Source of the DNA: Lentzea sp. NEAU-D7
GTDB taxonomy: Bacteria; Actinomycetota; Actinomycetes; Mycobacteriales; Pseudonocardiaceae
DNA: 64,000 bases
Direction: 5' to 3'
Assembly (NCBI RefSeq): GCF_026242055.1
Contig: NZ_JAPJDL010000037.1
Location: forward strand, 1 to 64,000
The position numbers and the translations under genes are program-made. The notes beneath the pieces are model-generated. The model had not been told where the DNA came from and did no database searches. It saw only the letters and a list, made by a program, of their open reading frames with translations. Every line of letters begins with the position of its first letter. Within the stretch, counting starts at the first letter, position 1. This document shows, in pieces, positions 43,091-53,540 of the stretch.

Positions 43091-43125
43091 ACGCCCCGGC
43101 GCCCCATCCGGGGCTTCCGGGGCGT
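43091..43125 (+). terminator. Nested hairpin between groES and groEL
   Basis: Outer stem ACGCCCCGG/CCGGGGCGT (43091-43099, 43117-43125) encloses an inner GCCCC/GGGGC stem (43101-43105, 43110-43114). It is followed by TTTCGC. It may act as partial terminator or RNA-processing site in the groESL message. Confidence 0.55.
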
Positions 43126-43152
43126 TTCGCTACCAGAGAGGCTTTGAGTTAA

Positions 43153-44778
<1,626 letters not shown>

Positions 44779-44785
44779 GTTTCCT

Positions 44786-44804
44786 GTCCCGCCTCCGGCG
44801 GGAC
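44786..44804 (+). terminator. First hairpin after groEL
   Basis: GTCCCGCC (44786-44793) pairs with GGCGGGAC (44797-44804) around a 3-nt loop, just after the groEL stop. Confidence 0.5.
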
Positions 44805-44807
44805 GGC

Positions 44808-44833
44808 GAGCAGTGAGCAGTGAGCAGTGAGCA
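44808..44833. repeat. Heptamer tandem repeat GAGCAGT
   Basis: Three perfect copies of GAGCAGT (44808-44828) plus a partial fourth lie between the two hairpins after groEL. Confidence 0.9.
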
Positions 44834-44870
44834 AAGAGGGTGGCACCTTTCCGGGTGCCACCCTCTTTGC
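44831..44870 (+). terminator. Strong terminator of groESL
   Basis: A perfect 17-bp stem (44831-44847 with 44854-44870) with loop TTTCCG; the arm ends in CTCTTTGC. It closes the operon before the convergent whiB gene and may act on both strands. Confidence 0.88.
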
Positions 44871-45005
44871 CTTCAAAAGAGTCGCGAGTTCGCGTCGGTC
44901 GTCCGGTCACCCCTTCGGGTCAACCGCCGAAGGAGATTCGGGCCGAAGCGGTGGCCGGACGACCGACTTCCCGGCGAACTCGCCGCCGCGCCGGAGGCGC
45001 GGCCA

Positions 45006-45302
45006 TCAAACAACAGCCAATTGCCGTTTTCGCGCCTTGATGATGTGGTCGCGCTCCGATTCCGAGAGCCCGCCCCAGATTCCGTACGGTTCCTGCACTG
45101 CCAGCGCGTGTTTGCGGCACATCTCCAGCACCGGGCAGGCGAGGCAGACAGCCTTGGCGCGAGCTTCCCGGCGTGATCTCGCCGGGCCCCGCTCGCCGTC
45201 GGGGTGGAAGAAGAACGCGCTGTCCATGCCCCGGCACGAACCGCGCATCTGCCAGTCCCACAGATCTGCGTTGGGACCGGGGAGCCTTCGGGTGTCCGCC
45301 AT
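45006..45302 (-). CDS. whiD: WhiB-family Fe-S transcriptional regulator (WhiB3/WhiD type)
   Basis: A 98-aa Wbl protein. Cys23, Cys53, Cys56 and Cys62 hold a [4Fe-4S] cluster, followed by the GIWGG turn (74-78) and a basic C-terminus (KARKRQ). The opening LPGPNADLWDWQ and FFHPDGERG match M. tuberculosis WhiB3 and Streptomyces WhiD closely, and groEL-whiB3 is the mycobacterial order. Wbl proteins bind the primary sigma factor and respond to redox or NO. ATG with GGAGGC upstream. Divergent from the MerR-type gene. The symbol follows the Streptomyces name; whiB3 is equivalent. Confidence 0.93.
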   Translation of the reverse strand: MADTRRLPGPNADLWDWQMRGSCRGMDSAFFFHPDGERGPARSRREARAKAVCLACPVLEMCRKHALAVQEPYGIWGGLSESERDHIIKARKRQLAVV

Positions 45303-45470
45303 CGAGACCGCCTCCGTGACGACTGCTCCATTCGGCTTAACGATGATCCACCGTAGAACCGCGTCAAAACTTGTTCAAGAGGCTGAAGACCCTTATCAAC
45401 TGATGGGTGACGGCACGCGTGTTCGATCACTCACCGCCCGGAGTTGCCGCCCGGATGAGGTGAACGGAAC

Positions 45471-46421
45471 ATGGCTCTCGTGATGACACCGCCGGAGCAC
45501 ACCTCTGCCGGGAGTCACACGAGTGAGCCCCTTCTCTCAGTGGCCGCGGTGGCCAGGCGACTCGGCGTGGCTCCCGCCACCCTCCGCACCTGGGACCGCC
45601 GCTACGGACTCGGCCCGACCGGCCACACCGTGGGCCGGCACCGGAAATACGGGCCACCCGACGTGGCTCGCCTCGAATTGATGCAACGCGCTCTTCTCCG
45701 TGGCGCGTCGTCCGCCGAGGCGGCGCGTTTCGCGCTCGACTCGAAATCGTCGATGACACACGGAGTGGTTCCCGTCGCACCATCGGGTGGACGTGGACTG
45801 AAAATGCCCGGAGCGTCTCGATTGGCGCGCGGACTGGGCCGCGCCGCGGTCGCGATGGACTCGATCGCGGTGCAGAGCATGCTCGCCGACTCGCTGGCCT
45901 CCGACGGCGTCGTCGCCACCTGGAACGAGGTGGTGCGCCCCGTCCTGACGGCCGTCGCCGCGCGCTGGCAGCTCTCCGGCGCCGGCGTCGAGGTCGAGCA
46001 CCTGCTGAACGAGTGCGTGCTCGCGGCGTTCGTGCGCGCCACACCGCTCGTCACGGTCGGTCGCAACCATCGACCCGTGCTGCTGGCGTGCATGCCGGAG
46101 GAGAGGCACAACCTCCCGCTCTACCCGCTGGCAGCGGAACTGGCGCAGCGCGACATCGTCGTCCGGCAGCTGGGGGCGGCGTTGCCGATGGACGCCCTGG
46201 CCGCCGCCGTGCGCCGCACCGCACCCTCCGCGGTGGTGCTGTGGGCGCAGCTGCCGCGCTACGCCGATCCGGGGGTGATCTCCGCGCTGCCGCGGACCCG
46301 GCAGCAGGTGCGCGTGTTCGTGGGAGGGCCCGGCTGGCGCCGGGGCGTGGTGACGGCCCCGGCGGAACGCGTGGAGGACCTGGCCGCCGCGGTGGACGCG
46401 GTCGAGGCCGCCATCACCTGA
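45471..46421 (+). CDS. MerR-family regulator with CarH-like cobalamin-binding domain
   Basis: A 316-aa protein. The MerR winged helix is at about 20-90 (LSVAAVARRLGVAPATLRTW), followed by a helical bundle with Trp166-x9-Glu176-His177, the Wx9EH motif that caps adenosylcobalamin in CarH/LitR photoreceptors. A Rossmann-like B12 domain (203-316) carries Glu211-Arg-His213 at the place of the lower-ligand ExHxxG, but the Gly is Pro216. The key His is retained. If B12 is bound, light or cobalamin would control DNA binding; inference. The ATG at 45471 has GAGGTGAAC upstream; an ATG four codons later is possible. No carotenoid genes are nearby. Confidence 0.87.
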   Translation: MALVMTPPEHTSAGSHTSEPLLSVAAVARRLGVAPATLRTWDRRYGLGPTGHTVGRHRKYGPPDVARLELMQRALLRGASSAEAARFALDSKSSMTHGVVPVAPSGGRGLKMPGASRLARGLGRAAVAMDSIAVQSMLADSLASDGVVATWNEVVRPVLTAVAARWQLSGAGVEVEHLLNECVLAAFVRATPLVTVGRNHRPVLLACMPEERHNLPLYPLAAELAQRDIVVRQLGAALPMDALAAAVRRTAPSAVVLWAQLPRYADPGVISALPRTRQQVRVFVGGPGWRRGVVTAPAERVEDLAAAVDAVEAAIT

Positions 46422-46439
46422 CCGCTCGACGCTGCACTC

Positions 46440-46800
<361 letters not shown>

Positions 46801-46833
46801 ACCCTCAGGGCACCGGGCGGCACACTCCCCACC

Positions 46834-47730
46834 GTGACTGAAGACGAGCTGCGCCGAGCCGCGTTCGGCGACTCACCCGACCTCGACGTCTGGCCCGCCC
46901 TGGCGGCGCCGAACGCCCGGACCAGGTGGCTCGCGGCCGTCGTCCTGGGCGGCCAGGGCCACTACGCGGCCGCCGCCACCGTGCTGGACGCGCTCCGTCA
47001 CGACCCGGATCCGGTGATCGCGTCCCTGTCTCTCTCGACTCGCGCGTCGCACCATCGTCAGCTAGGGGCCCACCACCTCGCCCGTGCCCTCGACGGTGCG
47101 GCCCTCGCGCGCGTTCCGTCAACGGGCGGCAGCGACCCCGACGGGATCGACGCCTCGGGTGCCAGGACTGACGCTCTGCTCGGTCTCGCCGCCGATTCGC
47201 TCGGTGCTCAACGCCTGGACGAGGCCCGCGGGTTGCTCGCACGAGTTGAGACGCGCTCGTGGCGGAGTGAGGTCCGCAGGGGATGGGTATCCGCTGAGAT
47301 CGAGCTGGCGGACGGCCGCGCGCATGCCGCCGTGGCACCCGCGGAGGCGGCGTACGGCGTAGCGACGAGCACAAAGGCGCTGCGGCACGAGCTCAAATCG
47401 GCACTCGTTCTGGGCACCTCGTTGGTCGTGTGGGGGACCCCCGACGGCCTGAACCGCGGAGTTGAACTAGTCGAGTGTGAGCTAAATCACAGCGCCAGGA
47501 AGGGGCTTCAGCCGTTGATCTGGCCGAGCGCTCTCGTCCTGGCGGGCCATGCCCCCACGGTGGGCGCAAGCGCCATCGACCGGGCGACGGAGGCTCTGAG
47601 CTGCGTGTTACGCAGAGCTGATCCCGTCAGCCGACAGGTCGCCCTTGATTCCCCCTGGGTGCCGACCGGGCTGCTCCGTTCCGGGGAACCCCCGAACGCA
47701 GACCCTCAGGCGAACTTCTTGACGGATTAA
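46834..47730 (+). CDS. TPR-like conserved protein (Rv3415c position)
   Basis: A 298-aa helical protein with no signal or membrane segments. Repeating Ala/Leu-rich helix pairs (for example RTRWLAAVVLGGQGHYAAAA) suggest TPR-like repeats. The GTG at 46834 is chosen: CACACT lies seven bases upstream and the residues before it are low-complexity. It sits between the whiB/MerR pair and the BldM-type regulator; M. tuberculosis has a hypothetical gene (Rv3415c) between whiB3 and sigD, probably the counterpart. The function is unknown; a role with the adjacent sigma factor is speculative. Confidence 0.75.
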   Translation: MTEDELRRAAFGDSPDLDVWPALAAPNARTRWLAAVVLGGQGHYAAAATVLDALRHDPDPVIASLSLSTRASHHRQLGAHHLARALDGAALARVPSTGGSDPDGIDASGARTDALLGLAADSLGAQRLDEARGLLARVETRSWRSEVRRGWVSAEIELADGRAHAAVAPAEAAYGVATSTKALRHELKSALVLGTSLVVWGTPDGLNRGVELVECELNHSARKGLQPLIWPSALVLAGHAPTVGASAIDRATEALSCVLRRADPVSRQVALDSPWVPTGLLRSGEPPNADPQANFLTD

Positions 47731-47811
47731 GCACCGGATCGTGTCAAGGTTGGGCCGCGAGCGTCCGATAGGGGAGATGGAACGTCACTCGGCTGCAGGA
47801 AAGGAGTCCCC

Positions 47812-48408
47812 GTGACCACGGTCCTTATTTGCGACGACCGGCGCAGTGTGCGGGAGGGTCTCACCCGCGTGATGTCGGCTGTCCCCGGGGTTAGCCGCAT
47901 CGACTGCGTAGCGCACGGTGACGAGTTGTTGGCTCGCTTTTCAAGGCAGCCGGTCGACGTCGTCCTGGTGGGAACCCAGCGCGCCGTCCCGACCGGGGTT
48001 GAAGCAACCCGTCGGCTCGTCTCTGCGAATCCGCAGGCAAACGTCATCGTCTTCGGCGCACCCGACGACGCCGGGAGCATCGCCGCGGCGATCGCCGGCG
48101 GTGCCCGTGGCTACCTGAGGTGGGACGCGTCGCGTCCCGAGCTTGTGGCAGCCCTCGCGCACACGCTCGCCAGCACCTCGGTGCCGGCGCCTCGTCAGCC
48201 CTCCGACCCCGGCGTGCAGCTCACGGAGCGCGAGCTCCAGGTGCTGCGTGGCATGAGCCAGGGCAAGAGCAACGGCCAGATCGGCCGCGAGCTCTACCTG
48301 TCGGAGGACACGGTGAAGACGCACGCTCGTCGTCTCTTCCGCAAGCTCGGTGTTCGTGACCGCGCTCAGGCGGTCGCGCACGGCTTCCGGCGAGGCCTCG
48401 TCCAGTAA
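47812..48408 (+). CDS. bldM: BldM-type orphan response regulator lacking the phospho-Asp
   Basis: A 198-aa NarL/FixJ-type regulator. The receiver domain (1-120) keeps the acidic pair (ICDD) but has Gly54 where the phosphorylated Asp belongs (DVVLVG), and the conserved Lys near 106 is replaced (GYLRWDAS). The LuxR helix-turn-helix (about 135-198, LTERELQVLRGMSQGKSN then LSEDTVKTHARRLFRKLG) is nearly that of Streptomyces BldM, an atypical regulator that works without phosphorylation. The perfect AAGGAG ribosome site before GTG is unusual in this window. The gene order whiD-bldM-sigma-guaB supports orthology. Confidence 0.88.
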   Translation: MTTVLICDDRRSVREGLTRVMSAVPGVSRIDCVAHGDELLARFSRQPVDVVLVGTQRAVPTGVEATRRLVSANPQANVIVFGAPDDAGSIAAAIAGGARGYLRWDASRPELVAALAHTLASTSVPAPRQPSDPGVQLTERELQVLRGMSQGKSNGQIGRELYLSEDTVKTHARRLFRKLGVRDRAQAVAHGFRRGLVQ

Positions 48409-48421
48409 GTCGCTCTTGCCG

Positions 48422-48470
48422 CACCGGCCCCGCGTCCTCATATGCCGCATGTGGGGAAGCGGGGCCGGTG
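48422..48470 (+). terminator. Terminator of the bldM-type gene
   Basis: A 12-bp GC stem (48422-48433 with 48459-48470) starts 14 bases after the stop. A second hairpin follows at 48524-48550. Confidence 0.7.
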
Positions 48471-48523
48471 GCGTGAGACGGCTCACCCGTGCAAGTGGTG
48501 ATCCTCGAGTCGCGCATTTAGCC

Positions 48524-48550
48524 CAGCCCGGTGACAATGTCGCCGGGCTG
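48524..48550 (+). terminator. Second hairpin before sigD
   Basis: 12-bp stem with one mismatch (48524-48535 with 48539-48550) and a 3-nt loop, followed by TCATCCGTTC. It separates sigD transcription from upstream reading. The rest of 48409-48716 holds only the candidate sigD promoter. Confidence 0.55.
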
Positions 48551-48602
48551 TCATCCGTTCGGGCGTGTCCACTGTTCACTCCAGGTGTCCATACCCCACC
48601 TA

Positions 48603-48631
48603 TGAACAGAAGGCCCGAAGACCGGTACGGT
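48603..48631 (+). promoter_or_regulatory. Candidate sigD promoter
   Basis: TGAACA (48603-48608), 17 bases, TACGGT (48626-48631). Transcription would start near 48639, so the true sigD start codon should be downstream of that (48654, 48675 or 48717). Confidence 0.35.
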
Positions 48632-48716
48632 GAAGCTGCTGCAACGGGTCGCTGTGAGTGACTCGTGCTGTTTCATGTCGGTACGCCAACAAGTAACACC
48701 AGGGCTGTTGTCTGCG

Positions 48717-49289
48717 ATGACCAACTTGGGGGACGGACTGGACGCCGAAGTGGGCGCGGCCGTCGACGGCGACCGCCAGGCGATCGAACGCCTGCTGGCC
48801 TCCATTCGTCCTCTGGTGGTGCGGTACTGCCGCGCCAGAGTTGGCAGGCAGGAGCGAAGCTTCGCTTCGGCGGACGATGTGGCCCAGGAGGTGTGTCTCG
48901 CGGTGCTCACGGCATTGCCCAGCTACCGCGATCAGGGTCGGCCCTTCCTCGCGTTCGTCTACGGGATCGCGGCACACAAGGTCGCCGATGCACATCGATC
49001 CGCCGCCAGGAACCGCTCCGAGCCCGTTCCCGAAGTTCCCGACGCGCCGGAGACCGAAGCTGGTCCGGAGCAGCGGGCCATGCAGGGAGAACTCTCCGAC
49101 CGGATGGCCGTGTTGCTGCGCGTTCTGCCGGAGAAGCAGCGGGAGATCCTGTTGTTGAGGGTGGTGGTCGGACTCTCCGCCGAGGAAACTGCCGAGGCGG
49201 TCGGTTCGACGCCGGGTGCGGTCCGGGTGGCGCAACACCGCGCGCTGGCTCGGCTCCGCAAGTCGCTGGCAGCGGAGGAGGTGGTCTGA
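48717..49289 (+). CDS. sigD: ECF-type RNA polymerase sigma factor SigD
   Basis: A 190-aa sigma-70 family ECF factor. Region 2 (about 18-85) contains RPLVVRYCRARVG, DDVAQEVC and RPFLAFVYGIAAHKVAD. Region 4 (about 125-185) has LPEKQREILLLRVVVGLSAEETA and a helix-turn-helix with TPGAVRVAQHRAL. The sequence is close to M. tuberculosis SigD. The start is uncertain: ATG 48717 gives the core length, while in-frame 48675, 48654 and 48630 are open but have no good ribosome site. The anti-sigma gene begins immediately after the stop. Confidence 0.93.
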   Translation: MTNLGDGLDAEVGAAVDGDRQAIERLLASIRPLVVRYCRARVGRQERSFASADDVAQEVCLAVLTALPSYRDQGRPFLAFVYGIAAHKVADAHRSAARNRSEPVPEVPDAPETEAGPEQRAMQGELSDRMAVLLRVLPEKQREILLLRVVVGLSAEETAEAVGSTPGAVRVAQHRALARLRKSLAAEEVV

Positions 49290-50183
49290 GTGGCCGACGA
49301 ACACGGAAAGGACGACGAGCAAGTGCGCGGACAGGACGATAGAGCCCCGCACGAACCCGTCGCTGATGATCTTTCGGCTGTACAGGCCGATGACAGGCTG
49401 CTGGACGCGCTGGGGTCTGCGACTCCGGGTGCGGCCGGCTCCCTGGGCGACGACGACTTGAACGCGTTGCTGCTCGCGTGGCGCAACGAGGTGGAGACGG
49501 AGCCGTTCGGCGAGCTCGTCGACACCGACACCGCCATCGCCACGATCCAAGCTGCACGTCCGCAGCCGGTGAGCAGGCACCGCTTCCTGATCCCGCTGGC
49601 GAGTGCCGCGGCGGTCCTGGCCATCGCCTTCACCGGCGTGAGCCTCGTCGCCCGCGACGCCCAGCCCGGCGACGCGCTGTGGGGTCTCACGCGAGTGCTC
49701 TACTCCGAGCACGCGAAGTCGATCGAAGCCGCGGCCATCATCAGCGGTGACCTCGACGCGGCGCGGCTCGCGTTGCGCGAGGGCAAGGTCGACGAGGCGC
49801 GCGAGAAGCTGAACAAGATCGGCGCCACCCTCGACTCGGTGTCCACGGACGACGGCAAGCAACAGCTCGAGGAGAAGCACAAGGAGCTCGAGAAGGAGCT
49901 CGACACCAACACCTCGACCGCGCCGCCCACCTCGACGCCTCCGCCAGCGACCCAGCCGAGCCAGTCCACGCAGCCGTCGACCACGCCGTCGACGCCGTCG
50001 GTCGAGCCGTCGACCACCCAGCCGTCCACGCCGCCGTCGTCGGAGACGCCCCCGCCGCCGACGTCGAACGGTGAGAACCCGCCGCCTCCGCCCCCGCCGG
50101 ATCCCGGCGCGGAGAACCCGGGGTCGACCGGGACGAACGGTCAGTCCACCGGGCAGTCGGTCGAGAGCACCGGCACCAACTGA
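49290..50183 (+). CDS. rsdA: Anti-sigma-D factor RsdA
   Basis: A 297-aa membrane anti-sigma factor. The N-terminal DLSAVQADDRLLDALG block (28-43) matches the short SigD-binding segment of RsdA. One transmembrane helix (about 99-121) is followed by a charged helical section and a Ser/Thr/Pro-rich extracytoplasmic tail. No zinc-binding ZAS motif, as in known RsdA, which is released by regulated proteolysis. GTG directly abuts the sigD stop, ensuring coupled synthesis. Confidence 0.92.
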   Translation: MADEHGKDDEQVRGQDDRAPHEPVADDLSAVQADDRLLDALGSATPGAAGSLGDDDLNALLLAWRNEVETEPFGELVDTDTAIATIQAARPQPVSRHRFLIPLASAAAVLAIAFTGVSLVARDAQPGDALWGLTRVLYSEHAKSIEAAAIISGDLDAARLALREGKVDEAREKLNKIGATLDSVSTDDGKQQLEEKHKELEKELDTNTSTAPPTSTPPPATQPSQSTQPSTTPSTPSVEPSTTQPSTPPSSETPPPPTSNGENPPPPPPPDPGAENPGSTGTNGQSTGQSVESTGTN

Positions 50184-50190
50184 GACGCAG

Positions 50191-50232
50191 TGTGAACGGC
50201 CCCTGATCCTTCGAGGTCAGGGGCCGTTCACA
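50191..50232. terminator. Strong bidirectional terminator after rsdA
   Basis: A 16-bp perfect stem (50191-50206 with 50217-50232) with a 10-nt loop containing a further CCT/AGG pairing. It lies between converging genes. Confidence 0.88.
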
Positions 50233-50301
50233 TGCTCAGGCGTTCACACGTCGGGTGGAATGTGACCGGAGTGCGTCCGACCTCACACCGCGACGCGAGG
50301 G

Positions 50302-50685
50302 TCAGCGGGCCGACTCGGTGGCCGTCACGCCGTCCGCGTACCCGCGGCAGTACTCCCAGCTCACGTAGGCGCCGGGGTTCGGGTCGAAGGCCGGCTCGTG
50401 CGGGCGCATGCGGCCGTCGGCGAGCAGCTGCTCCAGTGAGGCTCGCAACAGTGCCCAGTCGTGGTAGTGCGGTTCTTGGCACTCGCCGCAGTCCACGACG
50501 ATGCCCCGGACGCCTCTGTGTTCGAGCAGCGCTTGGTACACGGCGAGGTCAGCCAGGTCGCTTACCAGCTCTGTTCGCTCGTCTTCGTCCATCGGGGGAT
50601 GGTCGTGGTCGGGCTCGCCCAGGGAGAGCGCGGGGTCTTCTGGGTCGCCTTCGAAGGGGTCTGGTGGCAACGCGTCGTGCGGCAC
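50302..50685 (-). CDS. Conserved actinobacterial protein (Rv3412-like, DUF5319)
   Basis: A 127-aa acidic protein with Cys66-x2-Cys69, His73, His75 and Cys113, a possible metal site, and no membrane segment. Position between rsdA and guaB and opposite strand match M. tuberculosis Rv3412. GTG start without ribosome site; TACCGT lies eight bases upstream (50699-50694), so a leaderless mRNA is likely. Function unknown. Confidence 0.82.
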   Translation of the reverse strand: MPHDALPPDPFEGDPEDPALSLGEPDHDHPPMDEDERTELVSDLADLAVYQALLEHRGVRGIVVDCGECQEPHYHDWALLRASLEQLLADGRMRPHEPAFDPNPGAYVSWEYCRGYADGVTATESAR

Positions 50686-50827
50686 GACCCCGCACGGTAC
50701 CCGCCGTACCCCCGGGGGCGTCCAGATACCATGGGTCGCACCGCCTCCGCCTGCGGAAACTGGACACGCAGGACCTCAAAAGGGCAGGCAGAGCGCAGAC
50801 CGCACGACGGAAGGCATGTCACCCGCT

Positions 50828-52339
50828 ATGACCAGCGAGCTCAACGCTGATGGAGTCCCGAGCAAGTTCGCCATGCTGGGACTGACCTTCGACGACGTGC
50901 TCCTGCTGCCTGCCGAGTCGGACGTCGTCCCGAGTGGCGTCGACACGAGCACCAGGATCTCGCGCAACATCACCCTGAAGATTCCGCTGGCCAGCGCCGC
51001 GATGGACACGGTCACCGAGGGCCGGATGGCCATCTCGATGGCGCGTCAGGGCGGCATCGGTGTGCTGCACCGCAACCTGAGCATCGAGGACCAGGCCCGC
51101 CAGGCCGAGACCGTCAAGCGGTCCGAGGCCGGCATGGTCACCGACCCGGTCACGTGTTCGCCCGAGGCCACGCTGGCCGAGGTGGACGCGCTGTGCGCCC
51201 GCTACCGCATCTCCGGCGTTCCGGTGACCGACGAGAACAACAAGCTCGTCGGCATCATCACGAACCGCGACATGCGCTTCGAGCTCGACCACTCCAAGCG
51301 GGTGGTCGAGGTCATGACCAAGGGTCCGCTGGTCACGGCCCAGGTCGGTGTGTCCGCGGAGGCCGCGCTCGGCCTGCTGCGCCGCCACAAGGTCGAGAAG
51401 CTGCCCATCGTCGACGGTGACGGCAAGCTCAAGGGCCTGATCACGGTCAAGGACTTCGTCAAGACCGAGCAGTACCCGATGGCCACCAAGGACCCGGACG
51501 GCCGCCTGCTGTGCGCCGCCGCCGTCGGCGTGGGCGAGGACTCGTTCATCCGCGCGATGACGCTCGCCGAGGCTGGTGTCGACGTGCTCATGGTCGACAC
51601 GGCGCACGGTCACTCGCGCGGCGTGCTGGAGATGGTCGCCCGCATCAAGAAGGAGCTCGGCGACTCGGCGGACGTCGTCGGCGGCAACGTCGCCACGCGC
51701 GCCGGCGCCCAGGCCCTGGTCGACGCGGGTGCGGACGGCGTGAAGGTCGGTGTCGGCCCCGGCTCGATCTGCACCACGCGCGTCGTCGCCGGCGTCGGCG
51801 TGCCGCAGATCTCCGCGATCTACGAGGCTTCCCTGGCCTGCAACCCGGCCGGCGTGCCGGTGATCGGCGACGGCGGCATCCAGTACTCCGGCGACATCGC
51901 CAAGGCCATCGCGGCCGGCGCGTCCGCCGTGATGCTGGGCTCGTTGCTCGCGGGCACCCAGGAGGCGCCCGGCGACCTGATCCTGGTCAACGGCAAGCAG
52001 TTCAAGACCTACCGCGGCATGGGCTCGCTCGCCGCCATGCAGTCCCGCGGCGAGAACAAGTCGTTCTCGAAGGACCGCTACTTCCAGGACGACGTGCTCA
52101 ACGAGGACAAGCTCGTTCCCGAGGGCATCGAGGGCCGCACGCCGTTCCGCGGTCCGCTGTCGCAGGTCGTGCACCAGCTCAACGGCGGTCTGCGCGCGGC
52201 GATGGGCTACACGGGCTCCCACACGATCGCCGAGCTCCAGCAGCAGCAGCTCGTGCGCATCACCGCGGCGGGCCTGAAGGAAAGCCACCCGCACGACATC
52301 ACGATGACCGTCGAGGCCCCGAACTACACCACCCGTTAG
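50828..52339 (+). CDS. guaB: IMP dehydrogenase
   Basis: A 503-aa enzyme oxidising IMP to XMP, the committed step to GMP. TIM barrel interrupted by two CBS domains (about 108-220). The catalytic Cys315 lies in GPGSICTT; flap with YRGMGS and Arg/Tyr motif. The ATG at 50828 has GGAAGG 13 bases upstream; an ATG at 50816 is too close to that site. Next to guaB3, with guaA at the window end, as in mycobacteria. Confidence 0.97.
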   Translation: MTSELNADGVPSKFAMLGLTFDDVLLLPAESDVVPSGVDTSTRISRNITLKIPLASAAMDTVTEGRMAISMARQGGIGVLHRNLSIEDQARQAETVKRSEAGMVTDPVTCSPEATLAEVDALCARYRISGVPVTDENNKLVGIITNRDMRFELDHSKRVVEVMTKGPLVTAQVGVSAEAALGLLRRHKVEKLPIVDGDGKLKGLITVKDFVKTEQYPMATKDPDGRLLCAAAVGVGEDSFIRAMTLAEAGVDVLMVDTAHGHSRGVLEMVARIKKELGDSADVVGGNVATRAGAQALVDAGADGVKVGVGPGSICTTRVVAGVGVPQISAIYEASLACNPAGVPVIGDGGIQYSGDIAKAIAAGASAVMLGSLLAGTQEAPGDLILVNGKQFKTYRGMGSLAAMQSRGENKSFSKDRYFQDDVLNEDKLVPEGIEGRTPFRGPLSQVVHQLNGGLRAAMGYTGSHTIAELQQQQLVRITAAGLKESHPHDITMTVEAPNYTTR

Positions 52340-52391
52340 GGTATTCGGGCTGCTAGACGCCCGTTCTTAGTGCTCTGGAGAGGAACCACAG

Positions 52392-53525
52392 GTGCGCGAT
52401 CTGGTCGAGATCGGCATGGGCCGGACCGCGAGGCGGGCCTACGAGCTGGACGACATCGAGATCATCCCGTCGCGGCGGACGAGGTCGTCGAAGGACGTCT
52501 CCACGACGTGGCAGATCGATGCCTACCGCTTCGACATCCCGCTGATCACCCACCCCACCGACGCGATCGTGTCGCCGGGCACGGCAGTCGCGGTCGGCGA
52601 GCTCGGTGGCCTCGGCGTGCTCAACGCCGAGGGCCTCTGGGCACGGCACAGCGACGTGGACGAGGCGTTGTTCCGCCTGGTCCAGGCGACCGAGGACAGC
52701 GAGGACCCGGCCGCCGCGGTGAAGGTGCTGCAGGAGCTGCACGCCGCCCCGCTGCGGATGGACCTGATCGCCCTCGCGGTCAAGCAGATCCGCGACTCGG
52801 GCGTCACCGTCGCGGTCCGCGTCAGCCCGCAGCGCGCCGCCGAGCTCACGCCGGACCTGCTGGCCGCGGGCGTCGAGATCCTGGTCGTGCAGGGCACGAT
52901 CATCTCGGCCGAGCACGTGAGCCGCGGTGGTGAGCCGCTGAACCTGAAGTCGTTCATCGCGGACCTCGACATCCCGGTGATCGCCGGCGGTGTCGGCGAC
53001 TACCGCACCGCCATGCACCTCATGCGCACCGGCGCGGCGGGCGTGATCGTCGGCTACGGCTACACGCCCGGCGTCACGACCACCGACTCGGTGCTGGGCA
53101 TCGGCGTGCCGATGGCCACCGCGATCGCCGACGCCGCGGCCGCGCGCCGCGACTACCTCGACGAGACCGGCGGCCGCTACGTGCACGTCATCGCCGACGG
53201 CGGCGTCACGACCTCGGGCGACGTGGCGAAGTCCATCGCCTGCGGTGCCGACGCCGTGATGCTCGGCGAGCCGCTGGCCGCCGCGACCGAGGCACCGGGC
53301 CAGGGCCTGTACTGGACGGCGGCGTCCGCGCACCCGTCCGTGCCGCGCAGCCTCGTCGCCGACGCGGTGGACCAGGAGCTCGACCTGCGCCAGCTGCTGT
53401 TCGGCCCGTCCGCCGACCCGCGCGGCGTGACGAACCTGTTCGGTGCCCTGAAGCGGGCGATGGCCAAGACCGGCTACTCCGACCTCAAGGAGTTCCAGAA
53501 GGTCGGCCTGACGATCCGCGGCTGA
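52392..53525 (+). CDS. guaB3: GuaB3, IMP dehydrogenase-related protein
   Basis: A 377-aa TIM-barrel protein of the IMPDH/GMPR superfamily. It lacks the CBS insertion, and the catalytic Cys loop is replaced by GYGYTPGVTTT, so IMPDH activity is not expected. Conserved actinobacterial GuaB3 (Rv3410c) occupies the same position after guaB. It may be a purine-pool regulator or reductase. GTG with GGAGAGG upstream, 52 bases after guaB. Confidence 0.92.
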   Translation: MRDLVEIGMGRTARRAYELDDIEIIPSRRTRSSKDVSTTWQIDAYRFDIPLITHPTDAIVSPGTAVAVGELGGLGVLNAEGLWARHSDVDEALFRLVQATEDSEDPAAAVKVLQELHAAPLRMDLIALAVKQIRDSGVTVAVRVSPQRAAELTPDLLAAGVEILVVQGTIISAEHVSRGGEPLNLKSFIADLDIPVIAGGVGDYRTAMHLMRTGAAGVIVGYGYTPGVTTTDSVLGIGVPMATAIADAAAARRDYLDETGGRYVHVIADGGVTTSGDVAKSIACGADAVMLGEPLAAATEAPGQGLYWTAASAHPSVPRSLVADAVDQELDLRQLLFGPSADPRGVTNLFGALKRAMAKTGYSDLKEFQKVGLTIRG

Positions 53526-53540
53526 ACCCGATCGACGTGA

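Noticed and set aside
48630..48716. A longer SigD with 29 more residues
   Set aside because: The GTG at 48630 overlaps the likely -10 box, and the extra residues are Cys-rich and unlike known SigD; the start remains uncertain between 48654 and 48717.
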